7,822 bases of DNA. It comes from CAUJGQ01 sp038325665. Lineage in GTDB: Bacteria; Chloroflexota; Dehalococcoidia; CAUJGQ01. Below the pieces are notes generated by a model. The model did not search any database. It was not told the origin of the DNA and saw only the letters and a program-made list of their open reading frames with translations. The first letter of the stretch is position 1; each line of letters starts with the position of its first letter. Location: positions 1 through 7,822 of the forward strand of contig JBBQJF010000256.1 of assembly GCA_038325665.1 (NCBI GenBank), in the 5' to 3' direction. Below are positions 1 to 5,477 of this stretch, one piece after another. A program made the translations under genes and the position numbers.

Positions 1-267
1 CTACGTCTCGGCCTGCTTGACCGGCTGGCGCCCGCCGAGCGGTTGCGCGATGAGGCGCTGAGCCTCGCCCACCAGATCGCCGCGTGGCCGCCGACCGCGA
101 TGCAAAGCGCCAAGCGTGTGCTTCAGCACAATACCGAGGCCGCGCTCGAAGATGCCCTCCGCTACGAATCCGCCGGACTCGGCTTCGCCCGCCGCGCCCC
201 TCATGACGTGGCTGAAGCCCGAGCCAGCTTCATCGAGCGCCGGCCACCGGTATTCACCGGCGAATAG
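1..267 (+). CDS. Enoyl-CoA hydratase/isomerase family protein, C-terminal part (5' end outside window)
   Basis: Frame 1 is open from the first base to a TAG stop and gives 88 residues, about the last third of a crotonase (usual length about 260). The visible part matches the C-terminal helices of the family. A 'LGLLDRLAP' segment (the common G-L-V-d-x-V-v-p position) leads into 'EALSLAHQIAA'. It continues with P-x-A-M-x-x-A-K-R at about residues 36-44 and an acidic helix ending in ALRYES. The tail 'EARASFIERRPPVFTG' corresponds to the family's usual E-x-x-x-a-F-x-e-k-R-x-P-x-f-x-G ending. Crotonases hydrate or isomerise acyl-CoA esters in fatty-acid or aromatic degradation. The oxyanion-hole and catalytic Glu region lies outside the window, so the substrate cannot be told. 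The family call is firm and the exact reaction is unknown. Confidence 0.9.
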   Translation, partial: LRLGLLDRLAPAERLRDEALSLAHQIAAWPPTAMQSAKRVLQHNTEAALEDALRYESAGLGFARRAPHDVAEARASFIERRPPVFTGE

Positions 268-447
268 CCGGCCACGACCGCACCACCTCTCCGCCACCGC
301 TGATTGCCCTGGCGCCGGGGAACCACACCCGCTATCTCCGTGGCACAACGCACGGGCGGCGTGGCGGTGGTGACCGGTGCGTCGATTCGGTCCATGGTGT
401 ATCGCCGCAGTTTGACGCGAATGGCGGCAGCGGTCCTTCGCCATTTG

Positions 448-484
448 CACTTACTGGTGGTAATCATCTTGACTTTAGTAAGTG
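448..484. repeat. Inverted repeat flanking the -35 box (possible operator)
   Basis: CACTTACT (448-455) and its exact reverse complement AGTAAGTG (477-484) are separated by 21 bases. Arm centres are 29 bases apart, just under three helical turns. The -35 box lies between the arms and the right arm falls in the promoter spacer. A dimeric regulator bound here would cover the promoter. TTACT/AGTAA also occurs in the second palindrome at 509-525. Confidence 0.45.
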
Positions 485-497
485 GGCAGCCTAACAT
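469..497 (+). promoter_or_regulatory. Sigma70-type promoter for the YceI gene
   Basis: A -35 box TTGACT (469-474, 5/6 to consensus) and a -10 box TAACAT (492-497, 4/6 including the key A2 and T6) are separated by exactly 17 bases. They lie in a locally AT-rich patch. Transcription would start near 504, leaving a leader of about 57 bases before the ATG at 561. This is the best promoter in the window. It is inferred from sequence only. Confidence 0.65.
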
Positions 498-508
498 TGC
501 CTCCGACG

Positions 509-525
509 GTGAGTATGTTACTCAC
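509..525. repeat. Perfect 17-bp palindrome just downstream of the promoter (candidate operator)
   Basis: GTGAGTA-TGT-TACTCAC: seven perfect paired bases around a 3-base centre. It sits at about +6 to +22 from the predicted transcription start, a typical repressor position. MarR-, HxlR- and TetR-type factors use operators of this size, but no regulator gene is visible in the window. As RNA it could also form a small hairpin in the YceI leader. Operator function is inferred. Confidence 0.45.
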
Positions 526-560
526 ATCACACGTCCGCCCCCACATTCTCGGAGGAATCG

Positions 561-1112
561 ATGACCACCACGCAAGCCAGCGTCACCACCTGGGATATCG
601 ACCCCATCCATACCAGCGCCGAGTTTGGCGTCAAACACCTGGGCATCTCGACGTTCAAGGGCCGGTTCCGGGCCGTCGAGGGCGTACTCCGCATTGACGA
701 GGACAACCCGGTTAACTCGTCGGTGACCGCGTCGATCGACTCCACGAGCATCGACCTGAGCGAGCAACGGTTTCTCGGGCATGTGCTCAACAGCGACTTC
801 CTGGACTCGGACAACTACCCCACGATGACGTTCCGCAGCACCCGTGTGGAGCGGGTCGATGACAGCAATTGGAACGTGACCGGCAATCTCACCATCCGCG
901 ATGTCACCCGCGAGGTCGTGTTTGCCACCGAGTTCCTTGGCCGAGCCGACCATCCTTTCACCAAGAAGACCGTGGCTGCTTTCACCGCCGAGGCGGACAT
1001 CGACCGCACGGCGTTTGGCGTGAAGTGGAATCTGGTGCTTGACACGGGCGGTCAGTACCTCGGAGAGCAAGTTCGTATCACGCTCCGCATTGAGGCCATT
1101 CGCCAGGATTAG
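561..1112 (+). CDS. YceI family protein
   Basis: A 183-residue protein of the YceI family, lipocalin-like beta-barrels that bind polyisoprenoid or amphipathic ligands. The N-terminal W11-D-I-D-P-I-H17 is followed by 'AEFGVKHLGISTFKGRF', the family's x-F-x-V-K-H-x-x-x-x-x-x-G-x-F signature. Later come R-F-L-G-H and 'FLDSDNYPTMTFRST' (the L-x-S-x-D-F-x-d-x-x-x-Y-P-x-x-x-F-x-S block) and 'GNLTIRDVTREV' (the G-x-L-T-x-x-G/D-V-T block). The C-terminal strand is 'GEQVRITLRIEA'. Length is typical. No signal peptide is visible, so it should be cytosolic, unlike E. coli YceI. The ATG at 561 has GGAGG at 551-555 with 5 bases between, which fixes the start. It has its own promoter and a palindrome nearby, suggesting regulated, probably single-gene transcription. 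The ligand and physiological role cannot be read from the sequence. Confidence 0.93.
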   Translation: MTTTQASVTTWDIDPIHTSAEFGVKHLGISTFKGRFRAVEGVLRIDEDNPVNSSVTASIDSTSIDLSEQRFLGHVLNSDFLDSDNYPTMTFRSTRVERVDDSNWNVTGNLTIRDVTREVVFATEFLGRADHPFTKKTVAAFTAEADIDRTAFGVKWNLVLDTGGQYLGEQVRITLRIEAIRQD

Positions 1113-1122
1113 GCCCGGCCGC

Positions 1123-1137
1123 GTGCGACGATCGCAC
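1123..1137 (+). terminator. Small stem-loop just after the YceI stop (weak terminator candidate)
   Basis: GTGCGA (1123-1128) pairs with TCGCAC (1132-1137) around a 3-base loop, starting 11 bases after the YceI stop codon. No T-run follows, so it is not a classical intrinsic terminator. It may protect the 3' end or help termination together with the larger hairpin at 1157-1200. Confidence 0.3.
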
Positions 1138-1156
1138 ACGGATTGCCCCCGCCCAA

Positions 1157-1200
1157 CGCGGCGCCGCGGCTTCCTGCCAGGGAACACCTGCGGCGCCGCG
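1157..1200 (+). repeat. 11-bp GC-only inverted repeat, each arm itself palindromic
   Basis: The left arm CGCGGCGCCGC (1157-1167) is the exact reverse complement of GCGGCGCCGCG (1190-1200). Both arms contain the palindrome GCGGCGCCGC. The 22-base loop has an inner pairing of CCTG (1173-1176) with CAGG (1178-1181). A very stable hairpin is expected in RNA. With no T-tract after it, it is an atypical terminator, or a barrier between the YceI gene and the carbonic anhydrase operon. Confidence 0.45.
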
Positions 1201-1367
1201 ACCGCGTGCCCCCGTACCCCTCCAGCCCAGCGCGCGGGAGCGTGGTGATCCCGCGCCCCCCGGGCATGTCGCGCACCGGCACACTCGGCCGAATCTCCAT
1301 CCGGGTTTCCCCCCTCAAGCCGTGCGACCTCTGCTTCGATGCTTATGGCGAGCAGGGACGCGTGGGC

Positions 1368-1372
1368 GGAGG
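1368..1372 (+). promoter_or_regulatory. Ribosome binding site deciding the carbonic anhydrase start
   Basis: GGAGG is 6 bases before the ATG at 1379 and only 3 bases before the adjacent in-frame ATG at 1376. The spacing favours 1379. It also excludes the distal in-frame GTG at 1322, which has no such site. Confidence 0.65.
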
Positions 1373-1378
1373 GGCATG

Positions 1379-2317
1379 ATGCAGAAATTTGTCAATGTGG
1401 GATTAGCCGTGGGCATGCTCGTGAGCATGACCTTCGGCGTGCTCGGGTGGCGGGGCAAAGGTGAGGCGGAAACGCGGCTGCGCGTGAACGTGCCCACGAG
1501 CTTCAACCCGGACATCAATGAGCCGCGCGTCGGCGAGGGCAGCTATATTGACCCGCTCGCCTCGGTGATCGGTGATGTTCGACTGGGACGGCGCGTGATG
1601 ATCGCGCCGTTCGCCTCGGTGCGCGGCGATGAGGGCCAGCCGATCCGTATCGGCAGCCGCACCAACATCCAGGACGCGGTTGTCCTGCACGCGCTCGAAA
1701 CGTACGACAACGGCGAAGTCACCGAGAAGAATCTGGTCGAGCACAACGGTCGCAAGTACGCGCTGTACATCGGCGACGAGGTGTCGCTCGCGCACCAGTC
1801 ACAGGTCCACGGACCGGCGAAGGTCGGCGACCGCACCTTCATCGGCATGCAGGCGCTGGTGTTCAAGGCCGAGATCGGTGAGGGCAGTGTCGTTGAGCCG
1901 GGGGCGAAGGTGATTGGAGTGAAGGTGGCGTCCGGTCACTACGTACCCGCGGGCGCGGTGATCACCACCCAGGCTCAGGCGGACGAGTTACCCGCGATCA
2001 CACCTGGCTATGCCTACCGCACACTCAATGACGGCGTGATCCACGTCAATACCCAACTCGCCGACGGCTATCTCGGCAATGGAAAGGCTGAGGTAGCCCA
2101 CGGGCCGGTGACCAAAGAGAAGGGCACGGACGCGCGGGACGCGGCTGGCGCCGCGGTCGCCGCCAGCACCAGCAGCAGGCGCGAGCCATCCGTGGCGCAG
2201 CCCACGCCGGCCCGCGCGACACCCGGCGCGACAGCGACCACCCGCCCGCCGTTGACGCCCGCCGCGACGGGTACACCGACATCCGGCCGCCCAGGGGCGG
2301 CGGGAGGTGGACATTGA
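1379..2317 (+). CDS. Gamma-class (Cam-type) carbonic anhydrase, exported, with a disordered C-terminal tail
   Basis: A 312-residue protein that should interconvert CO2 and bicarbonate. Residues 5-23 are a hydrophobic stretch after Lys3, a signal peptide or signal anchor, so the enzyme acts outside the cytoplasm. Residues about 50-232 form the left-handed beta-helix with hexapeptide repeats. The active site is intact: Arg82, Asp84 and Glu85 in R-G-D-E-G, Asn96 and Gln98 in N-I-Q-D, and the metal ligands His104, His139 and His144 (in L-A-H-Q-S-Q-V-H-G-P). Glu107 in H-A-L-E-T and the long acidic loop (108-121) match the proton-shuttle Glu84 and loop of Methanosarcina thermophila Cam, which most CamH-type relatives lack. 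Compared with Cam as I recall it, the loop is one residue shorter. Residues about 243-312 are a Pro/Thr/Ala/Gly-rich, probably disordered extension. The stop overlaps the next start (TTGA), so the two genes are translationally coupled. Function is firm at family level. Localisation is inferred. Confidence 0.92.
   Translation: MQKFVNVGLAVGMLVSMTFGVLGWRGKGEAETRLRVNVPTSFNPDINEPRVGEGSYIDPLASVIGDVRLGRRVMIAPFASVRGDEGQPIRIGSRTNIQDAVVLHALETYDNGEVTEKNLVEHNGRKYALYIGDEVSLAHQSQVHGPAKVGDRTFIGMQALVFKAEIGEGSVVEPGAKVIGVKVASGHYVPAGAVITTQAQADELPAITPGYAYRTLNDGVIHVNTQLADGYLGNGKAEVAHGPVTKEKGTDARDAAGAAVAASTSSRREPSVAQPTPARATPGATATTRPPLTPAATGTPTSGRPGAAGGGH
2303..2307 (+). promoter_or_regulatory. Strong ribosome binding site supporting a TTG start
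   Basis: GGAGG (continuing as GGAGGTG) lies inside the last codons of the carbonic anhydrase, 6 bases before the TTG at 2314 and 12 before the in-frame GTG at 2320. The spacing supports the TTG start and the 4-base stop/start overlap. Confidence 0.6.
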
Positions 2318-3318
2318 GTGTGAGTATCCATGCGCGCGTGTATCTCGTGGTCGCGGCGTGCGCGGCGCTCCTGGCAGTGGCCGCTATGCCACTCGCGCTG
2401 CGCGCCCGTGGGCGACAAGTCGCCGCCTCGCGGCTCGTCCAGGAGGATCTTGTACTGGCAAGCAGTGTCGCCGAGACCCGCGCGCTCACGTTGCACCTGC
2501 GTCTCACGGTCGCCGAGACGGCACTCGCTGCCGGCGAAGACACCGGGGCCGAGCGGTTCCGCTCGGAGAACCTGCGGCTCGCCGATGAACTCCGGCGTGC
2601 TCGCCTGCATACCTCGTCAGAGGGCGTCCAGGATATGACGGATGACCTCGATAACAGCCGGCTGCGCTTCGCGGCCGGCGCCGAACGCGTCTTCGCCGCC
2701 GCCGGGGCCGGCCGGACCGCCGACGCCCGCGCACTCGCACTCGCGCTCGGCCGTGAGGGCGCGGAGCTGGCTGAACTGGCCGAGGAGTTGACAACGGCCG
2801 GCGCCACCACCGCGGGCGTCGCCGCTCGCGGACTCGATGGCGGCGGCGCCACGCTCGGCCTTCTGCTGCTGGCCCTAATCGGAACGGTTGTTGCCCTCCA
2901 CGCGGCGTCGCTGGCGGCAGCCGAGTCCGGCACGGCGCTCACGGCGGCAGCCACCCGCGCTCTGCCACGGCAGGTGCGTCGCTATCTGCCAGCCGCGTGG
3001 GGCAACACCGGGGGGGACGGCGCGCCGCCCCCTGACACGCGGGTAGACGACGCACCGACACCGACTGAATGGGACGCCCGAGCGCCGGCGGCCTCTGGCC
3101 GAGGAGTGTCCTCGACGGAGCCGGTCGGACTCACCGAGCCTCACGGTGTGAGCGCCACTGCCCTCGAATTGGGCGCGGGCGTTTCAGACGGGCAGAACAA
3201 CGAAGGATCCGAGCCCGACCCGACCGATGCAACAATCGACGAGACAGATTCGGAAGGACCGCTCACCGTTGAAGCGGATGACGGCGTGAAGGCTGTCGAT
3301 ACCCGTGACGCGGCCTAG
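2314..3318 (+). CDS. Unrecognised two-TM protein with helical extracytoplasmic domain and acidic disordered tail
   Basis: I do not recognise this 334-residue protein. A first membrane helix spans about residues 9-29, preceded by His6 and Arg8. Residues 31-175 are Ala/Leu/Arg/Glu-rich and almost free of Pro, Trp and aromatic residues, as expected for long helices or a four-helix bundle. A second membrane helix covers about 177-203. A basic stretch (R215 to R223) follows. Residues about 230-334 are rich in Asp, Glu, Pro, Gly, Thr and Ser and probably disordered. The order TM, helical ectodomain, TM, cytoplasmic tail resembles chemoreceptor or kinase sensor modules (4HB_MCP type), but no HAMP, kinase, GGDEF or MCP signalling domain follows. 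The gene starts (TTG) inside the stop of the carbonic anhydrase and shares its transcript, so a joint role at the membrane is likely. Whether it anchors, senses or stabilises is open. It could also be a lineage-specific structural protein. Confidence 0.8.
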   Translation: MSVSIHARVYLVVAACAALLAVAAMPLALRARGRQVAASRLVQEDLVLASSVAETRALTLHLRLTVAETALAAGEDTGAERFRSENLRLADELRRARLHTSSEGVQDMTDDLDNSRLRFAAGAERVFAAAGAGRTADARALALALGREGAELAELAEELTTAGATTAGVAARGLDGGGATLGLLLLALIGTVVALHAASLAAAESGTALTAAATRALPRQVRRYLPAAWGNTGGDGAPPPDTRVDDAPTPTEWDARAPAASGRGVSSTEPVGLTEPHGVSATALELGAGVSDGQNNEGSEPDPTDATIDETDSEGPLTVEADDGVKAVDTRDAA

Positions 3319-3333
3319 TGCGACGTCCGACCA

Positions 3334-3359
3334 GGCGTTGGGTTGTCCCTCTGGACGCC
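3334..3359 (+). terminator. Interrupted hairpin after the carbonic anhydrase operon (weak terminator candidate)
   Basis: GGCGT (3334-3338) pairs with ACGCC (3355-3359), and inside it GGG (3340-3342) pairs with CCC (3347-3349) around TTGT, with an asymmetric internal loop. It lies 15 bases after the operon's stop in a 155-bp convergent gap, where termination is expected. It has no T-tract, so confidence is low. Confidence 0.25.
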
Positions 3360-3473
3360 GGAGAACAATAGCATAGCCCCGGTCGCGTCCCGCGCCCATG
3401 CGGACCTCACGGGAGCGCGTGGGCGTCGGGTCGATGCCTCACCGCGCTTTACCAGCCGGCCGGCGCCGCGGTG

Positions 3474-4613
3474 CTATAGCTCCGCCAGCAGCCCGGCCGT
3501 CAGCGCGGCGCGACGGGGCAGACTGGCGATGACCGCCTGCTCATGGTCGGCGTGGGCGCCGGCGCCCTCGGGGCCGAGGCCGTCGAGGGTGCCAAGACCA
3601 AGCGCGGCGGTGAAGTTGCCGTCGCTACCGCCGCCCGTCGTACCCTCGTCCAGCTCCACACCCATCGACGCGGCAACGGCGCGGGCGCGATCAAACAGCG
3701 CCACCGTCGCGGGAGTCCGCTCCATTGGCGGTCGGTGCAGGCCACCCTCGACCTGGATCACGGCTCCCGCCACGACCGGCTGCAGCCCGCGTAGCGCCTG
3801 CACGACCCGCGCCGCCTCGTCCGCGCGGGCGACACGCACGTCCACCTCAAGTTCGGCACGCGCGGCGACGACATTGGCACGGGTGCCCGCGTGTAACACG
3901 CCGACGTTGAGCGTGGTGCCGCGCTCAGGTGCATTCAGCGCATGGATCGCCACGGTCTGATGCGCCGCCTCCAACGCCGCGCTGATGCCCTTTTCAGGCT
4001 CGACACCGGCGTGAGCGGCGCGCCCCTCGATTCGCACCGAGAACCGGCCGATGCCCTTGCTCGCCGTCTTCAACGCGCCCTCCGCCAGTGGTGACTCGAA
4101 CACCAGCGCATGAGCGCATGAGCGCGCCAGTTCCTCAATCAGGCCGCGCGACGACTTGCTCCCCGTCTCCTCGTCCGAGTTGAAGAACACCCACAGCGGG
4201 CGGCGCGGCCCTCCTTCGAGCGCGCGCAACGCGTACAGCAAGCAGACGATGCCGCCCTTCATGTCGAATACACCAGGGCCGCGGGCGATGCCGTCCTCGA
4301 TGCGGAACGGATTGGTCGCGAGGCTGCCCATGGGCCACACGGTGTCGTAGTGACACAGCGCCAGCGCCGGTTGCTCAGACGTGCGGCCGGCGATGCGGAC
4401 AACAAAGTGACCGGCGCTTTCTTCCCCGCCGAATCGCTCGACCGCCCCCAGAGGCGCGAACAGCTCAATCAGGCGCGCGGCCATCCGGACAAGCGCGGCG
4501 CGGTCATCGGAGGGCGACTCGATGTCGACCAGCCCGTGCAGGGTTTCTACCATCTCATCGAGCCGCGGCTCCAGCGACGCTCGCGTATCGGCGGCTACAG
4601 ATGAGGTGGTCAT
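3474..4613 (-). CDS. M20 family metallopeptidase (carboxypeptidase G2-like; possible N-acyl amino acid hydrolase)
   Basis: A 379-residue cytosolic di-zinc hydrolase of the M20/ArgE/DapE/CPG2 group. Metal and catalytic residues are complete: His88 and Asp90 in C-H-Y-D-T-V-W-P, bridging Asp117 in G-P-G-V-F-D-M-K-G-G, general base Glu148 and ligand Glu149 in D-E-E-T-G-S, Glu173 in F-E-S-P, and His354 in G-A-H-A-D-H-E. The dimerisation lid lies between about 185 and 295 and includes 'GRAAHAGVEPEKG' near 197-209. The order and spacing are those of carboxypeptidase G2, which removes C-terminal Glu. The same fold removes N-succinyl or N-acetyl groups from amino acids. ATG at 4611-4613 is preceded by a GGAGG site at 4620-4624 with 6 bases between. 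It is the last gene of a minus-strand series that includes an NSAR-like racemase and a GNAT acyltransferase. N-succinyl-L-amino acid hydrolysis is therefore an attractive role, but substrate specificity is inferred from context. Confidence 0.93.
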   Translation of the reverse strand: MTTSSVAADTRASLEPRLDEMVETLHGLVDIESPSDDRAALVRMAARLIELFAPLGAVERFGGEESAGHFVVRIAGRTSEQPALALCHYDTVWPMGSLATNPFRIEDGIARGPGVFDMKGGIVCLLYALRALEGGPRRPLWVFFNSDEETGSKSSRGLIEELARSCAHALVFESPLAEGALKTASKGIGRFSVRIEGRAAHAGVEPEKGISAALEAAHQTVAIHALNAPERGTTLNVGVLHAGTRANVVAARAELEVDVRVARADEAARVVQALRGLQPVVAGAVIQVEGGLHRPPMERTPATVALFDRARAVAASMGVELDEGTTGGGSDGNFTAALGLGTLDGLGPEGAGAHADHEQAVIASLPRRAALTAGLLAEL

Positions 4614-4792
4614 GGCGGTCCTCCAAGGGATGTCTGCCCCACTGATATCGGTACACGGGCAGCGGGTCGCCCTCGCGCCGCTTCCGGCTCACATGAGTAG
4701 GACCGCCGAGAATCGATCTAATCTTCCAACTCGCGGGGCCGGCTTCATGACGCTCTCGCGCGAATTCAAGGGGTGGTCGAATCGTGACCAGC

Positions 4793-5344
4793 TCACGCCC
4801 ACAGTTCATCGATGGGAATCTCCAACCCTGGAAAGAGCGTGGGGCTGAAGATGCTGCCAGGGCCGTACACGCCTTCCTGCTCATAGCCGGTCGCGCCCAA
4901 TCGGTAGGCTTCCAGCGTGCGGTTGGCAGGATCCACGATCCAGTAGTGCGCGACACCGGCCGCTGCATAGCGGCGCATCTTCAGGCCCCGGTCACGCGCG
5001 GCCGTGCCCGGCGACAGCACCTCTGTCACCATATCGGGGGCGCCCTCGACGCCGCGCTCGCTGATGATATGCATCCGGTCACGGGAGATATACACCAGAT
5101 CAGGCTCCACGCCGTTTTCGTCATCGAGCACAACACCGGTGGGAGCGGGAACCACCCTACCCAAATTACGAGGCCGTACCCAGCTACCGATGATAACGAT
5201 GAGCGCACTTACCGCGTTCTGATGCCACCACGACGGTGCCGGCGCCATAAACCACTCCCCCTCAATCACTTCGTAGCGTTTGCCGTTATCGGGCGCATCC
5301 CAAATATCACTGGCAAGAAACCGGACCTTTGCACGCGATGTCAC
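4793..5344 (-). CDS. Uma2 family (DUF820) putative restriction-endonuclease-fold protein
   Basis: A 183-residue Uma2/DUF820 protein with a PD-(D/E)XK nuclease-like fold. The N-terminal 'KRYEVIEGEWFMAPAPSWWHQ' (about 22-41) is the family's Y-E-l-i-d-G-e-l...s-p-s..H block. The core has G-V-E-P-D-L-V-Y (78-85, putative acidic residues Glu80 and Asp82), then T-E-V-L-S-P-G-T (107-114, Glu108) with Asp118 and Lys122. It ends with Y-x-x-x-G-V-x-x-Y-W-I-V-D-P (126-139). Start is GTG, preceded by GGGAG about 8 bases upstream. Uma2 genes are multicopy in Chloroflexota, Cyanobacteria and Deinococcus/Thermus, often next to mobile elements. Their cellular function is not established. It sits between the racemase and the M20 hydrolase with gaps of 133 and 179 bp, looser than the genes upstream, which fits a later insertion. 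Nuclease activity is a fold-based inference. Confidence 0.92.
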   Translation of the reverse strand: MTSRAKVRFLASDIWDAPDNGKRYEVIEGEWFMAPAPSWWHQNAVSALIVIIGSWVRPRNLGRVVPAPTGVVLDDENGVEPDLVYISRDRMHIISERGVEGAPDMVTEVLSPGTAARDRGLKMRRYAAAGVAHYWIVDPANRTLEAYRLGATGYEQEGVYGPGSIFSPTLFPGLEIPIDELWA

Positions 5345-5361
5345 CGTCGTACTCCCTCAGG

Positions 5362-5403
5362 AATGGGTAATGGGTAATGGGTGTTCGGTCTTGGGTGTTG
5401 GGG
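5362..5403 (+). repeat. G-rich heptamer tandem repeat (AATGGGT)
   Basis: Three perfect AATGGGT units (5362-5382) are followed in register by the decaying units GTTCGGT, CTTGGGT and GTTGGGG (5383-5403). The plus strand has G-runs at regular 7-base intervals and could form a G-quadruplex. The array lies upstream of the Uma2 start, in its 5' region on the opposite strand, and after the stop of the racemase gene. Confidence 0.7.
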
Positions 5404-5477
5404 GGACTGTCCCGCTTTCATGTCTGGAGGCGCCCCGCGAGTCAAGGATCACTCCTCGTTCGTTCTTTCCCCGCCGC

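Larger units (their letters stand above)
268..560. other. Intergenic region with YceI promoter and palindromes
   Basis: This 293-bp stretch holds no convincing gene. Its first 170 bases are GC-rich like the neighbours. From about 440 it becomes clearly AT-richer and carries a sigma70-type promoter plus two perfect inverted repeats, listed separately. At 361-384 the sequence could be read as VAVVTGAS, the start of a Rossmann fold in short-chain dehydrogenases, but homology stops there. No hairpin with a T-run that would terminate the enoyl-CoA hydratase transcript was seen. Confidence 0.6.
1113..1378. other. Intergenic region with GC-rich hairpins
   Basis: These 266 bp between YceI and the carbonic anhydrase contain no supported gene. 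Two hairpins follow the YceI stop and are listed separately. The rest is C-rich. No clear -35/-10 pair was found for the downstream operon, although a promoter is expected here because the hairpins separate it from YceI. The ribosome binding site for the carbonic anhydrase is at the right end. Confidence 0.5.

Noticed and set aside
522..1187. 221-codon minus-strand frame across YceI
   Set aside because: Fully antisense to a clear YceI protein, with no family resemblance.
1322..1378. Longer carbonic anhydrase start at GTG 1322
   Set aside because: It would put 19 residues (18 before the ATG at 1376) in front of the export signal and has no ribosome binding site. GGAGG at 1368 fits ATG 1379.
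2046..2954. 302-codon open frame on the minus strand across both genes of the carbonic anhydrase operon
   Set aside because: Its product is Ala/Ser/Arg-rich without any domain and lies antisense to two well-supported genes. It is a GC-rich shadow frame.
3393..3425. CGCCCA/TGGGCG stem in the convergent gap as a terminator
   Set aside because: Six pairs with a 21-base loop and no T-tract on either strand. Too weak to call.
3343..3960. 205-codon plus-strand frame after the membrane protein
   Set aside because: Arg/Ser/Ala-rich composition and overlap with the M20 gene mark it as a shadow.
4105..4126. Tandem 8-bp repeat (AGCGCATG, 2.75 copies) inside the M20 gene as a phase-variation site
   Set aside because: The unit is not a multiple of three, but copy number is low. 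The protein alignment around L-A-R-S-C-A-H-A-L-V-F-E is of normal length, so it is most likely chance in codon-biased DNA.
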